Below, piece by piece: positions 7,915 to 17,033 of a DNA stretch of 64,000 nt (the first letter of the stretch is position 1; each line of letters opens with the position of its first letter). The notes under the pieces are model-generated. The model saw only the letters and a program-made list of their open reading frames with translations, searched no databases and was not told the DNA's origin. The stretch lies in the NCBI GenBank assembly GCA_039810085.1, contig JBDHWG010000006.1, forward strand, positions 62,001-126,000. Reading direction: 5' to 3'. This stretch comes from JBDHWG01 sp039810085 (GTDB lineage Bacteria; Chloroflexota; Anaerolineae; Epilineales; JAHCIE01). Both the position numbers and the translations under genes were made by a program.

Positions 7915-9075
7915 TTAGCTGATCAGCGCCGGGTTGATGCTCGTCGCCCGCGCGTTGACGACCTTCGTGCGTAGCTGGCCGCAGCCTGCCTGGACGTCGA
8001 TGCCGCGTCGCATGCGCAGCGTCGTCGGGATGCCTCGCGCCGCCAGAATGTCCCGAAAGCGCAGCGAGCGCGCCGGCGTCGGCGTCTCGCCGTGGTAGCC
8101 CGGCGTCGGGTTGAGCGGGATGAGGTTGACGTGGACGAGCATGCCGGAGAGCAAGTCGGCCAACGCCTCGGCCTGCTCCGGCGTGTCGTTCACATTCTGG
8201 ATGAGAACCCACTCCACCGTCAGCCGCCGCCCTGTCTTGGCAATGTAATCCGCCGCCGCCGCGATGACCTCCGCCAGCTTGAAGCGCTCGTTGATGGGCA
8301 CGATGGCGTCACGTACCGCATCCGTCGCGCCATGGACTGACAGGGCCAGGTTCACCGGCAGCGTCTTCTGGGCCAGCTTGCGCATCCCAGGGACGAGACC
8401 GACCGTCGAGATGGTCATGCGCCGCGCGCCGAGGTTGAATCCCTGCGCGTCGTGGAGTGTCTCGACCGACTGCCAGACGTTCTCGAAGTTCGCCAGCGGC
8501 TCGCCCATGCCCATGTAGACGACGTTAGTCACCCGCTTGCCCGCGCCGCGCAGCACGCGCTCTGCCCAGAGCACCTGAGCCACAATCTCGCCCGGCGTCA
8601 GGTTGCGCACAAGCCCCATCTGCCCTGTCGCGCAGAAGACGCAGCCCATCGCGCAACCAACCTGGGACGAGATACAGACGGTGTGGCGCTCGCGCCCGAC
8701 CGCCTCGGACTCGTTTGGGTCATCCTCGTCGGCGACGCGGGCCGCCTCATCCTCGTAGTGCATCAGCACGCTCTCGACGAGCTGGCCGTCGTCCAGGCGA
8801 AACAAAAACTTCTGCGCCATGCCGTCCGCCGACCACGTCTCCGCGACAGGCTCGAGCAGCGCCAGCGTCGCCGTCTGGGCCAGGCGCTCGCGGCAGGCGC
8901 GCGGCAGGTTCGTCATCGCATCGAAGTCCGTCGCAAGCTGGCGGTACATCCAGTCCCAGAGCTGGCGCGCCCGGAAGCGCGGCTCGCCCTGCGCCACGAC
9001 AAACGCTTCTAGCTCCGGGTACGTCAGGTCATAGAGCACAATCCGTTTTTCAGCCATCGATTTTTCCATATACAT
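7915..9075 (-). CDS. rlmN: Dual-specificity 23S rRNA A2503 / tRNA A37 C2-methyltransferase RlmN
   Basis: Radical SAM enzyme (386 residues) that methylates C2 of adenosine 2503 in 23S rRNA, and in some species A37 of tRNAs. The N-terminal accessory domain (FRARQLWDWMYR) is followed by the cluster-binding CxxxCxxC motif in GCAMGCVFCATGQMG, the SAM-binding YMGMGEPLANF, and the C-terminal segment with the second methyl-transfer Cys (VQAGCGQL). There is an extra acidic stretch (DEDDPNESEA) before the radical SAM core. The start is uncertain: ATG 9075 has AAGG four bases upstream, while ATG 9057 begins MAEKRIVLYDL, the usual family start. Function is not affected. Confidence 0.93.
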   Translation of the reverse strand: MYMEKSMAEKRIVLYDLTYPELEAFVVAQGEPRFRARQLWDWMYRQLATDFDAMTNLPRACRERLAQTATLALLEPVAETWSADGMAQKFLFRLDDGQLVESVLMHYEDEAARVADEDDPNESEAVGRERHTVCISSQVGCAMGCVFCATGQMGLVRNLTPGEIVAQVLWAERVLRGAGKRVTNVVYMGMGEPLANFENVWQSVETLHDAQGFNLGARRMTISTVGLVPGMRKLAQKTLPVNLALSVHGATDAVRDAIVPINERFKLAEVIAAAADYIAKTGRRLTVEWVLIQNVNDTPEQAEALADLLSGMLVHVNLIPLNPTPGYHGETPTPARSLRFRDILAARGIPTTLRMRRGIDVQAGCGQLRTKVVNARATSINPALIS

Positions 9076-9140
9076 TAAGCCTTAGAATCAAGCGCGCCAC
9101 CGCATGGGCGGCAGCGCGCGCATCATCCATCAAACCGACA

Positions 9141-9857
9141 CTAGCCTCGACGCCGGCCACCACCGCCCAGGATAATCGAGCCCCAGTAGAGCACCTGCAA
9201 CAGCGATGCCGCCGCCGCCGCGACATAGGTCAGCGCAGCCGCGCGAAGCACCGAGCGAGCGCCACTCATCTCTTGCGAGGTCAGCAGCGACGTCTTCTCG
9301 ATCTGGTTGAGGGCGCGGGTGCTGGCGTTGAACTCGACGGGCAGCGTAATCACGGTGAACAGGAAGGTGACGGCAAACAGCACCAGGCCGACCAGCGCCA
9401 GAGACTGCAAACCGACCAGGATGCCGCCGATCATGATCCAGATGCCGAGCTGCGAGCCAATCCCCGCGACTGGCACGATGGCCGAGCGCAGCCGGAGCGG
9501 GGCGTAGCTCGCCTGGTCTTGCAGCGCGTGCCCCGTCTCGTGGGCCGCGACAGCGACAGACGCGACTGAGGCGTTGCTATAGACGTCCGGCGACAGGCGC
9601 AGCACCTTCTGACTAGGGTCGTAGTGATCACTCAGGCCGCCCCCCTGCGACGGCTCGATGCGCACGTTCTGCAGGCCATTGGAGTCGAGAAGGTAGCGCG
9701 CTGCCTGCGCTCCGGTAACGCCGCGCGTATTAGGCACCTTGCGCCACTTCGCATACGCGCCCTGGACGAGGGCCTGCGCGCCAATGCTGAGCACCATGCC
9801 CACAATCAGAACCACGATATACATAGGATTCCCATAGAACCCCATGGGGTAGAACAT
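9141..9857 (-). CDS. Zinc-dependent membrane metallopeptidase (YugP-like)
   Basis: Protein of 238 residues of the Zn_peptidase_2 / YugP family. An N-terminal membrane helix (IVVLIVGMVLSIGAQALV) is followed by a cytosolic-type catalytic segment with the gluzincin motif HETGH in AVAAHETGHALQ, then three or four further membrane helices and a Gly-Arg tail. Family members are about 225-240 residues, matching this length. Substrate and role are unknown; family members are widespread and not essential where tested, as far as I know. ATG 9857 is preceded by GGAGGAGG. It stands alone between rlmN and its own promoter. Confidence 0.88.
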   Translation of the reverse strand: MFYPMGFYGNPMYIVVLIVGMVLSIGAQALVQGAYAKWRKVPNTRGVTGAQAARYLLDSNGLQNVRIEPSQGGGLSDHYDPSQKVLRLSPDVYSNASVASVAVAAHETGHALQDQASYAPLRLRSAIVPVAGIGSQLGIWIMIGGILVGLQSLALVGLVLFAVTFLFTVITLPVEFNASTRALNQIEKTSLLTSQEMSGARSVLRAAALTYVAAAAASLLQVLYWGSIILGGGGRRRG

Positions 9858-9934
9858 AGGAGACCTCCTCCAAGCGTCTTCGAACCTTAACGCTACTCTC
9901 GCCAGAATTGCACTATCTACACTTACTTGATGAA

Positions 9935-9963
9935 ACTATAGCGAGAATCGTACCCCGCCGCAA
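9935..9963 (-). promoter_or_regulatory. Promoter of the YugP-like peptidase gene
   Basis: On the minus strand, TTGCGG (9963-9958) and TATAGT (9940-9935) are separated by 17 bases, about 78 bases before the ATG at 9857. Confidence 0.6.
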
Positions 9964-10004
9964 CTCCATGCGCCGACTCTTATCCAACACTCAACCGACA
10001 GAGA

Positions 10005-10814
10005 TTACCCACGCGCCGCGCGCCAGGCTTTGTCGAGGGCGGCGATGTCGTCCATGATGAGCGTCGGCTGGGCGACGGCGGTCGCCACATCAGCTTGGGT
10101 GTGTACGCCGCTCAACACCATGATAGTCGGCATCCCGGCCGTGCTCGCGCCCAGGATGTCCGTGTCCAGGCGGTCGCCAACCATGGCCGTCTGCTCCACG
10201 GGGGTTCCCATCTGCCACACGGTCGATTTGAAGATCTCGGGCTGGGGCTTGCCGATGATGGTCGGCGTCACATCCGTCGCCGCCTGGAGAAAAGCGAGCT
10301 GCGCGCCGTTACCAGGGATGATGCCGTCCGAGTGGGGGAAGGTCTTGTCGCCGTTGGTGCCGATGAACTGCGCGCCGCCGCGAATGCACAGCGCCGCCCA
10401 CTTGAGCTTGTCGTAGGTCACACTCCAATCGATGCCGACGACGACGAAGTCGGCCGGCGGGCAGGCAACCACCTCGAAGCCCTGGTCTCGGATGGCCTCC
10501 TGGATGCCATCCCCACCGATGATGTAGACGCGCGCGCCATTGGGGGCAAGGTGCTTGACGTAGGCGGCCGTCGCCAGGGAACTGGTCATGATTTGTTCTG
10601 GCTCGGCGCGAATGTCCATGCTCGCCAGCTTTTCGACGTATTGCTCCGGTGTCGCCGAGGCGTTGTTCGTCAGCAGCCGCCACGGAATGCCGGCCGCCGT
10701 CAGGTCCTCAAGGAACTCGCGGGCGCCGGGAATGGCGACGTTGCCGTGGTAGAGCACGCCGTCCATGTCGAGGACAAATCCCCTGGCCTCGGCCAGGTTA
10801 AACGAAGTCGTCAT
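10005..10814 (-). CDS. HAD-superfamily sugar phosphatase (NagD-like, class IIA)
   Basis: Protein of 269 residues with the HAD phosphatase motifs: nucleophile motif I in FVLDMDGVLYHG, motif II Thr/Asn in RLLTNNAS, Lys in IIGKPQPEIF, and motif IV acidic pair in MVGDRLDTDI. The order and the C2A-type cap between motifs II and III match the NagD / p-nitrophenylphosphatase group that dephosphorylates sugar phosphates or nucleotides. ATG 10814 lies one base after the recJ stop, with GAGG nine bases upstream, so it is the second gene of a recJ operon. The exact substrate is unknown. Confidence 0.88.
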   Translation of the reverse strand: MTTSFNLAEARGFVLDMDGVLYHGNVAIPGAREFLEDLTAAGIPWRLLTNNASATPEQYVEKLASMDIRAEPEQIMTSSLATAAYVKHLAPNGARVYIIGGDGIQEAIRDQGFEVVACPPADFVVVGIDWSVTYDKLKWAALCIRGGAQFIGTNGDKTFPHSDGIIPGNGAQLAFLQAATDVTPTIIGKPQPEIFKSTVWQMGTPVEQTAMVGDRLDTDILGASTAGMPTIMVLSGVHTQADVATAVAQPTLIMDDIAALDKAWRAARG

Positions 10815-10815
10815 T

Positions 10816-12537
10816 TCAGTATGCCTCTGCAAGAGCGGCGCTGGGCCGAATATCTTTGATGTTCATCTGGGCCTGGACAGAGCCGTTCCAGCGGTTCAAT
10901 TCGAGTTGATACGCAATATCGATGATGGGCGGGAGGTTCGGCAGCCACTCGCCGCGGCGGAAGGCAATCGCCTCGCGCGTGTTGCCCGCGTTATCCGCGA
11001 CAATGAGCTTGAGGTGGTTGACGCCGACAAGTTTCGCGTCGCACACGGTGACGCCGAGCGTCGCCAGCAGTGGTGAGCTGTTCTGCTGTCCAAAGGGCGC
11101 CAGGCGCTCGAACGCTGACCACACCGGCTCGGTCACATCCACCAGCGGGAGAACGGCGTCGATGCCGAGGGTCGGCGTCGGGGCTACCGGCAGCGCGGTG
11201 TCAACCAGGTCGCGCAGGCGGGTCTCGAGCTGCGGCAGGCGGTCGTTGCGCACAGTAAAGCCCGCTGCGGCGCGGTGGCCGCCGTGCCGTACCAGCAAGT
11301 CCTTGCACTGGTCCAGCATCTCGACAATGTTGATCTCCGGGACGCTGCGCCCCGACCCTCGGCTCTCCTCTGCCCCCATTTCCACGACCACGGCCGGCCG
11401 GTAGAACTCCTCCATGAGACGGTTCGCCACAAGGCCGACGACCCCCGACTTGTAGCTTCCGTCGGCCACGAAAATCAGGCGGCTATCGTCAAGCTGCCCA
11501 AGAGCGAAAGGACGCGCGGCGGCCAGAGCCTCCTCGGTCATGGATTGGCGCTGGCGGTTTTGCTCCTCCAGCTTCGCCGCAAGAGCCTCGGCGCGCTCAG
11601 CCTGTGGCGTCATGAGCAGGCTGTAGCTGGTCATGGCATGTTCGAGCCGCCCGGCGGCATTGAGGCGCGGCGCGATGATGTAGCTGAGCTGATCGATGCT
11701 GATGCGGCCCATCTCAAGGCGGGCGGCGCGGAATAGCGCCCGCAGCCCGGGCCGGCGCGTGGCGTTGAGCGTCTGGATGCCGCGCCGCACGAGACTGCGG
11801 TTCTCCAGCACCAGGGGCGCCATGTCTGCCACGGTTCCCAGGACCACCAGGTCCAGCAGGTCCTCCGGCGTCACGCCGCCGCGTCGCTTGCCTGTGGGCG
11901 TGCTCTGGTCGACCAGGTACATGGCCTGGGCCAGCTTGTACGCCAGGCCGACCCCGGCTAGACTCTTCGTAGCGTAGTTACAGCGAGCCTGACGTGGGCA
12001 GATGATGGCGACGGCCGCGCCGGGCATGGGATCGGCCGGCTCATGGTGGTCCGTCACGATGATGTCGAGGCCGAGCTTCCGTCCCAACGCCGTCTCCGCA
12101 TGGGAGCGAATGCCGCAGTCCACCGTGACCACGACCTTGGCGCCGCTGCCGGCCAGCTTCTCCAGCGCGATGGCGTTGACCCCGTAACCCTCTTCAAAAC
12201 GGTCGGGGATGTAGGGGCGCACGGTCGCGCCGAGCGAGTGCAGCATGTGGACCAGGAGAGCCGTCGCGGTGACGCCATCCACGTCATAGTCGCCATAGAC
12301 GACAATCGGCTCGCCCTTGCGAATCGCGTCGCGAAGGCGGCGCACAGCGTCCTGCATGCCCCGCAGATTGAATGGGTTCTGGTCCGGCTCGACGCCATCG
12401 AGAAACGCCCGCGCTGCCGTCGGTTCCTGATACCCCCGGTTGTAGAGCGTCTGGGCCACCGGGCGGGGTAGGTCGGGGAACGCGGCAAAATAGCCGTCGG
12501 GCGCGGGATCGGCGAAGCGCCATTGTTTGCGTTTCAA
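10816..12537 (-). CDS. recJ: Single-stranded-DNA-specific exonuclease RecJ
   Basis: 5'-3' single-strand exonuclease for recombination and mismatch repair, 573 residues. The DHH phosphoesterase motifs are present: VYGDYDVDGVTAT (Asp83, Asp85, Asp87), VTVDCGI, and VTDHHEP. The DHHA1 domain follows (LLVRHGGHRAAAGFTV), then the OB-like C-terminal domain. Length is standard. The start is a TTG at 12537 with AGGAGG seven bases upstream; no ATG lies near the conserved N-terminus. A promoter with TATAAT sits just upstream, and the NagD-like phosphatase gene follows with a one-base gap. Confidence 0.94.
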   Translation of the reverse strand: MKRKQWRFADPAPDGYFAAFPDLPRPVAQTLYNRGYQEPTAARAFLDGVEPDQNPFNLRGMQDAVRRLRDAIRKGEPIVVYGDYDVDGVTATALLVHMLHSLGATVRPYIPDRFEEGYGVNAIALEKLAGSGAKVVVTVDCGIRSHAETALGRKLGLDIIVTDHHEPADPMPGAAVAIICPRQARCNYATKSLAGVGLAYKLAQAMYLVDQSTPTGKRRGGVTPEDLLDLVVLGTVADMAPLVLENRSLVRRGIQTLNATRRPGLRALFRAARLEMGRISIDQLSYIIAPRLNAAGRLEHAMTSYSLLMTPQAERAEALAAKLEEQNRQRQSMTEEALAAARPFALGQLDDSRLIFVADGSYKSGVVGLVANRLMEEFYRPAVVVEMGAEESRGSGRSVPEINIVEMLDQCKDLLVRHGGHRAAAGFTVRNDRLPQLETRLRDLVDTALPVAPTPTLGIDAVLPLVDVTEPVWSAFERLAPFGQQNSSPLLATLGVTVCDAKLVGVNHLKLIVADNAGNTREAIAFRRGEWLPNLPPIIDIAYQLELNRWNGSVQAQMNIKDIRPSAALAEAY

Positions 12538-12562
12538 GCCACTGCCTCCTGTCGCCGCGTCG

Positions 12563-12591
12563 ATTATACGCGATTCGCGGCCCTCAGTCCA
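12563..12591 (-). promoter_or_regulatory. Promoter of recJ
   Basis: Minus-strand TGGACT (12591-12586) and TATAAT (12568-12563), spacer 17 bases, 26 bases before the TTG start. It lies in the gap shared with the divergent fmt gene. Confidence 0.5.
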
Positions 12592-12624
12592 GGCATAGAT
12601 GTGTCATTGTTCCAGGAGAGAACG

Positions 12625-13572
12625 ATGCTGCGTGTAGCTTTCATGGGAACACCGGATTTTGCTGTGCCGAGCTTACGGCGGCTGCTGGACATGCCCGATG
12701 TCGAGGTTGTGGTCGTACTGACGCAGCCAGACCGACCGGCTGGCCGAGGCCGGGCCGTGGTCGAGTCGCCGGTCAAGGTCGTCGCCGACGCGGCGAACAT
12801 CCCCATCCTCCAGCCACGAAGCCTACGCAAAGACCCGGCCAGTGTGGAACACCTGCGCGAGTTCGCGCCCGACCTCATCGTCGTGGCGGCCTACGGCTTG
12901 ATCCTGCCGCCGAGTGTCCTCGCCATCCCGCGCCTCGGCAACATCAACGTCCACGCGTCGCTACTGCCGCGCTGGCGCGGCGCCGCGCCGATTACCTTTG
13001 CCATTCTGGCGGGCGATACGACGACCGGCGTGACCATTATGCTCATGGACGAGGGCATGGACACCGGCGCTATTCTCACCCAGGCGGAGGAGCCAATCCG
13101 CTCAGCGGACACAACGGGCAGCCTGAGCGAGCGCCTGTCCCAAATCGGTGCAGAATTGCTGGCCGCGACGCTACCGCGCTGGGTCGCTGGCGAGATCAAA
13201 GCGCAGCCGCAGCCATCCGAGGGCGTCACGGTCACGCGGCTTATCAAGAAAGAGGACGGGGCCATCGGCTGGCAGCGCCCCGCTGTCGAGATCGAGCGGG
13301 CAGTGCGCGCGTACCAGCCCTGGCCGACCGCCTACACCACCTGGAACGGCGCGCCCTTGAAAGTCCTACGCGCCTCGGTCGTTCCGGGTCGTGGCGAGCC
13401 GGGCGAGGTCATCCCCGTGGCCGGTGGGGTTGCTGTGGTCACGGGCGACGGCGCTTTGCGGCTGGACGAGGTGCAGCCGGCCGGCAAGCGCCCCATGCCG
13501 GGCAAGGCGTTCGTCAACGGGGCACCGGGTTTCATTGGTATGCGCCTGTCGGCTGTGCCGCAAGAAGGGTGA
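12625..13572 (+). CDS. fmt: Methionyl-tRNA formyltransferase
   Basis: Formylates the initiator Met-tRNA with 10-formyl-tetrahydrofolate. The 315-residue protein starts with the family pattern VAFMGTPDFAVPSL and has the catalytic signature INVHASLLPRWRGAAPI with the conserved Asn and His, then VTIMLMDEGMDTG. The C-terminal tRNA-binding beta barrel begins near YQPWPTAYT. ATG 12625 has AGGAGAG five bases upstream. It lies divergent from recJ and is followed 10 bases later by lipB. Confidence 0.96.
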   Translation: MLRVAFMGTPDFAVPSLRRLLDMPDVEVVVVLTQPDRPAGRGRAVVESPVKVVADAANIPILQPRSLRKDPASVEHLREFAPDLIVVAAYGLILPPSVLAIPRLGNINVHASLLPRWRGAAPITFAILAGDTTTGVTIMLMDEGMDTGAILTQAEEPIRSADTTGSLSERLSQIGAELLAATLPRWVAGEIKAQPQPSEGVTVTRLIKKEDGAIGWQRPAVEIERAVRAYQPWPTAYTTWNGAPLKVLRASVVPGRGEPGEVIPVAGGVAVVTGDGALRLDEVQPAGKRPMPGKAFVNGAPGFIGMRLSAVPQEG

Positions 13573-13582
13573 GGAGCGCGTG

Positions 13583-14305
13583 ATGTCTGACGCAGCGGAG
13601 CGTACCGTCTGGGTGTTGAACCTGGGCGTCGAGGCGTACCGACCGGTGCTGGAGCTTCAACACCGCATCGTCGCGGCTAAAAAAGAAGGTTGGCCGTATG
13701 ATGTCTTGCTGCTCCTGGAGCACGAGCCGGTGTATACCCTGGGCCGCCACGCTGACGAGAGCTACATCCTGGCGGACCGCGCGCTGCTGGCCGAGCAAGG
13801 CATCGATGTCATCCGCGTCGAGCGCGGCGGCGAGGTTACGTACCACGGCCCCGGCCAGATCGTCGGCTACCCTATCTTGGACTTGAGCCACTTCCGCAAA
13901 GACATCCGCTGGTACATCGGCGCGATGGGCGACGTCATCATTCGCACCCTGGCCGACTACGGCATCCACGGTGAGTTCGACCCCAAGTATCCGGGCGTGT
14001 GGACGTCCGGCGGTAAAATCTGCGCCGTCGGGGTCAAGAACGAGCGGTGGATCATGTACCACGGCTTCGCCATGAACATCGACCCGAACATGGAACACTG
14101 GAAGTGGATTGTGGCGTGCGGACTCGTCGGCAAGAGCGTGGCGACACTCAAAGGTGAGCTAGGCTGGCTCCCGCCCGCCGATGAGGTGCGCCAGCGCATC
14201 GTATCGCACTTTGAGGAGGTGTACACCTGCCGCGTCCTGCCGATTGACCAGGTCTCACTAGACGCCGCCCTCGTGTCGCGTGCTGCCCTCCCTATGTCCG
14301 TCTAG
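13583..14305 (+). CDS. lipB: Octanoyl-ACP:protein N-octanoyltransferase LipB
   Basis: Moves octanoyl groups from acyl carrier protein onto lipoyl domains, the first step of lipoate biosynthesis; 240 residues. Seen: the RGGEVTYHGPGQIVGYPI block, the catalytic Lys in TSGGKICAVGVK, and the acyl-enzyme Cys in IVACGLVGKSVATL. ATG 13583 has GAGGAG upstream and follows fmt by 10 bases, so they are likely one operon. The final TAG overlaps the stop of the convergent scpA gene by three bases. No lipA is present in the window. Confidence 0.95.
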   Translation: MSDAAERTVWVLNLGVEAYRPVLELQHRIVAAKKEGWPYDVLLLLEHEPVYTLGRHADESYILADRALLAEQGIDVIRVERGGEVTYHGPGQIVGYPILDLSHFRKDIRWYIGAMGDVIIRTLADYGIHGEFDPKYPGVWTSGGKICAVGVKNERWIMYHGFAMNIDPNMEHWKWIVACGLVGKSVATLKGELGWLPPADEVRQRIVSHFEEVYTCRVLPIDQVSLDAALVSRAALPMSV

Positions 14306-15057
14306 CCGTTTTTGTCGCCAGCCTCGGGTGCGGCAGGCGAGTCAAGCGCAGCTTCGAGCCAGATGTCGGCGAATGGGGCGGGTTGACGTGCGACAATGGC
14401 TCGCTGCTTGATGAGTTCGAGCAGCGCGAGAAAGGCGGCAATAACCTCGGTTCGACTGCGCGCCTCCATCAGCCAGGCGTGGAAGCCTAGCGGCCCACTG
14501 ATGAGGCGCTCGCGGAGCTGCACCATCTTAGCTTCGATTGTAATCGCGTGGGGGGTTACAGGGACATTGGACGGGGGCGTGGCGGGGAGGCGAGCGAGCA
14601 CACGGCGAAAAGCGGCCTCCAAATCCGCCATGCTCACCCCCTCAAGCCCCAGGCCAATCTCACATGTTGAGGTGGGTGTCTCGCGGCCAAACACGCGCAA
14701 GCCCGCCGTTTCCCGGCTTTGCAGCGACGCCGCGACGCGCTTGAACTGCTGATACTCCCGCAGCTGCCGCGCCAATGCCTCGCCCACGTCCTCTTCCTCG
14801 TCGTCATTTGAGGCAGATGGCGGCGGCTTAGGCAGGAGTGAGCGCGACTTGATGAGCACGAGCTTGGCCGCGACAGACAGGAACTCGGCCAGGACGCGCG
14901 GGTCCGGGTTCTCCATCTCACGCACATAGCGAAGAAAGCTATCGGTGACCTGCGCGAGAGCGATCACCGTGATGTCAAAATCCCGCTCCTCCACAAGGTG
15001 GAGAAGTAGGTCCAGCGGGCCATCGAATACCGGCAGGCGAACGCGGTATTCTTCCAT
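14302..15057 (-). CDS. scpA: Segregation and condensation protein A
   Basis: Kleisin subunit of the SMC-ScpAB condensin that organises and segregates the chromosome; 251 residues. The N-terminal helical domain starts with the family signature VRLPVFDGPLDLLLHLVEE, continues with AEFLSVAAKLVLIKSRSLLP, then an acidic linker (NDDEEEDVGEALARQ) and a C-terminal winged-helix segment (ISGPLGFHAWLMEARSRTEV, VIAAFLALLELIKQR) that contacts SMC. ATG 15057 is four bases after the stop of the amidase gene, with no strong ribosome binding site, suggesting translational coupling. scpB is not adjacent, unlike in many genomes. Confidence 0.92.
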   Translation of the reverse strand: MEEYRVRLPVFDGPLDLLLHLVEERDFDITVIALAQVTDSFLRYVREMENPDPRVLAEFLSVAAKLVLIKSRSLLPKPPPSASNDDEEEDVGEALARQLREYQQFKRVAASLQSRETAGLRVFGRETPTSTCEIGLGLEGVSMADLEAAFRRVLARLPATPPSNVPVTPHAITIEAKMVQLRERLISGPLGFHAWLMEARSRTEVIAAFLALLELIKQRAIVARQPAPFADIWLEAALDSPAAPEAGDKNG

Positions 15058-15061
15058 CAGT

Positions 15062-16168
15062 TTAGCCAGCGCTTCTGGGTTCGCTGCTCCCAGCGCGGTG
15101 GGAAGGCTCCGCAGCCTCCGGCGGATCGGACGGACGCACAGCCGTATCGCTTGCAGGCGGCATGTCCATCGTTGGCGTTGGCTCGACCCCATCGGGTGTA
15201 GCGGACACCGGGGGCGGGGACGGGGTCACAATCGCGTTACTTGCCTCAGTCTCTGCGGCAATGTCTGGGGTTGGGTGCCCGTCGCCTTCATCCGCCGGAT
15301 CCGTCCCAACCACCGGCTCAACGATCTCGGCTGGCGCTGCGACTTTAGGAATGGGTGCGCCCGCGAGCAGTTGCTGCACGCGGTCCATGAGGTCGAACTT
15401 CCAGCGCGCGCCTTCGATCCATTGATCCCCCGGGCAGACGACATTGACAAGCTCTTGGTGGCCCTTGATGGACTCGATGGGCAAAGATAATTCCCGGAGC
15501 AGCCACGCGCACAGGACGGCGGTCCCATCCAGCTGCTCATGGGATGGCGCGCTGTGCGCAAAGTTGCCAACCAGGGCAATACCGACGCCAGAGCCGTTAT
15601 ACTGCCGCGCGTGGTAGGAGATTGTCGCCAAAGCATTCGTCTGCGCGACGCGGCCATTCGTGTCGATGACGAAGTGGTAGCCGATGGCCGGCCAGCCAAG
15701 GGTCGTCACGTGATAGCCCGCGATCTGCTCTGCCCCGACAGTGGGAGCAGCGCCGGTGTGGTGGATTACAAGCTGGCGAATGTGGTCCAGGGGCCGCGAT
15801 GGGTAACGCGCCGTCGTGTGGCGCGGCAGGCTGCCGACCTGGTTGACCAACTCGAACGGCGGAATGCCGAGAACGATACCCGACGGTTGCGGTAGCGGAG
15901 CCTGCTTCTCATTTCGGAGTTGCTCCCGCAGGTGGATCACTTCAGCGCCGATAGCCTTCAAGCGAATCTGGCCCGGCGACGGCTCTTCGAGGGCGAGACG
16001 CTGAAAGTACTGCGTCGGCACACCCGCATCAAGGAAGCTATCCGTGAGGGGCAGCCCGCAGAAGTCGATGCCATACTGTTGAAGAAAGTTGAGGAAAGCG
16101 CCCTCGACAGTACAGCCGGTCTCTGGAAAGTAGCGGCTCTGGATGTCGGGCACAGGCGAGTCAACCAT
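15062..16168 (-). CDS. PGRP/amidase_2-type N-acetylmuramoyl-L-alanine amidase
   Basis: Predicted peptidoglycan amidase of 368 residues. A central amidase domain (about residues 125-265) shows zinc ligands in QLVIHHTGA, in IKGHQELV and in VVCPGDQW, plus the core GYHFVIDTNGRVAQT. The N-terminal 85 residues (YFPETGCTVEGAFLNFLQQY...) are a separate module that looks like the short recognition domain found before phage-like or LysM-less amidases; I do not recognise it firmly. The C-terminal 100 residues are Pro/Thr/Glu-rich and probably disordered. No signal peptide is visible, which is odd for a wall hydrolase. ATG 16168 has AAGGA eight bases upstream. scpA follows immediately. Confidence 0.85.
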   Translation of the reverse strand: MVDSPVPDIQSRYFPETGCTVEGAFLNFLQQYGIDFCGLPLTDSFLDAGVPTQYFQRLALEEPSPGQIRLKAIGAEVIHLREQLRNEKQAPLPQPSGIVLGIPPFELVNQVGSLPRHTTARYPSRPLDHIRQLVIHHTGAAPTVGAEQIAGYHVTTLGWPAIGYHFVIDTNGRVAQTNALATISYHARQYNGSGVGIALVGNFAHSAPSHEQLDGTAVLCAWLLRELSLPIESIKGHQELVNVVCPGDQWIEGARWKFDLMDRVQQLLAGAPIPKVAAPAEIVEPVVGTDPADEGDGHPTPDIAAETEASNAIVTPSPPPVSATPDGVEPTPTMDMPPASDTAVRPSDPPEAAEPSHRAGSSEPRSAG

Positions 16169-16389
16169 GAACATTATCCTTAAGACGCGCGACAAACACG
16201 ATTGATTATAGCTACATGCTTCGAGGGCAACAAATCTCGCCTGTCCGACATGACACGCGCTTCCCTCACACTTCCCCTGCGTCTTCCACACGCCCCCCCA
16301 CGCCGGGTGCAACTTTAGTCCGCCACGCTGCGTAGAAAGGGATGAGAGAGGTTAACGACCAAGATATCTGGAAAGGACCGAGACATATC

Positions 16390-16860
16390 ATGGAGACTCC
16401 GAACATCGAGTACCTCAACGGCCCCAGCCAGGAGCCAATGCCCCTGCCGGCGCCGTCTGCCAACCACCAATACACCCAACCCCTGACACAGAGCGACCGC
16501 ATCCTCGCCGCCATTGCCCATGCCAGCCTGTGGCTCAACGTATTCACTGGCTTCCTTGGCCTCGCCGTCGCCGGCGGCATCTGGCTCGCCTATCGAACGC
16601 GGCAGCGTTGGGTCGCCGGTCAGGCGTTGCAAGCGCTGTTCCTGCAGGCCACGGCCCTGGGCCTGGGGCTTCTGACAGCGATTCTCTTCAAAATGGGCGT
16701 GCTCACATTTTGGACAATCGTCGGCCTGCTGTTCTTCCCCCTCGCCTGCATCACCGGGCTTGGCATGATCGCACTGTTCCTGTATAGTATCTTTGGTGCG
16801 GTCCAGGCCCTCGCCGGGAACGACTTCCGCTATCCCATCATCGGCGTCGTCGCCGATTGA
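16390..16860 (+). CDS. DUF4870-type small membrane protein
   Basis: Protein of 156 residues: a Pro-rich N-terminal tail, then the DUF4870 pattern SDRILAAIAHASLWLNVFTG with membrane helices, WVAGQALQALFLQ, and two more hydrophobic segments (FWTIVGLLFFPLACITGLGM). The function of this family is unknown. ATG 16390 was chosen because it starts closest to the family domain (GAAAGGA 12 bases upstream); an in-frame ATG at 16342 has AAAGG too close to be a good site. It is transcribed alone and is followed by a hairpin. Confidence 0.75.
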   Translation: METPNIEYLNGPSQEPMPLPAPSANHQYTQPLTQSDRILAAIAHASLWLNVFTGFLGLAVAGGIWLAYRTRQRWVAGQALQALFLQATALGLGLLTAILFKMGVLTFWTIVGLLFFPLACITGLGMIALFLYSIFGAVQALAGNDFRYPIIGVVAD

Positions 16861-16958
16861 GCTTTAGGAAACAGATAGCCAGCAGCACACTTGGCTGTCG
16901 GTAGCGAGAAGTTTGGTGACGCAGCAATAAGTGCCGCACTGACGCGGCAGCATCCTTC

Positions 16959-16986
16959 GGAGGGGTCTCATGACAGAGGCCCCTCC
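16959..16986 (+). terminator. Hairpin after the DUF4870 gene
   Basis: Eleven-base stem GGAGGGGTCTC / GAGGCCCCTCC with one G-T pair and loop ATGACA. It lies between two co-directional genes. No long T-tract follows, so termination strength is uncertain. Confidence 0.45.
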
Positions 16987-17033
16987 TTCGTCGGGAGATA
17001 GAAGGCTCAGCACACCAGGAGAAGACACACCCC

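Noticed and set aside
16900..16960. A GGTGACGCAGCAATAAGTGCCGC segment resembling part of a cyclic-di-GMP-I riboswitch
   Set aside because: The second conserved helix and tetraloop receptor are missing and the order of motifs does not fit. It was left as intergenic sequence with a hairpin.
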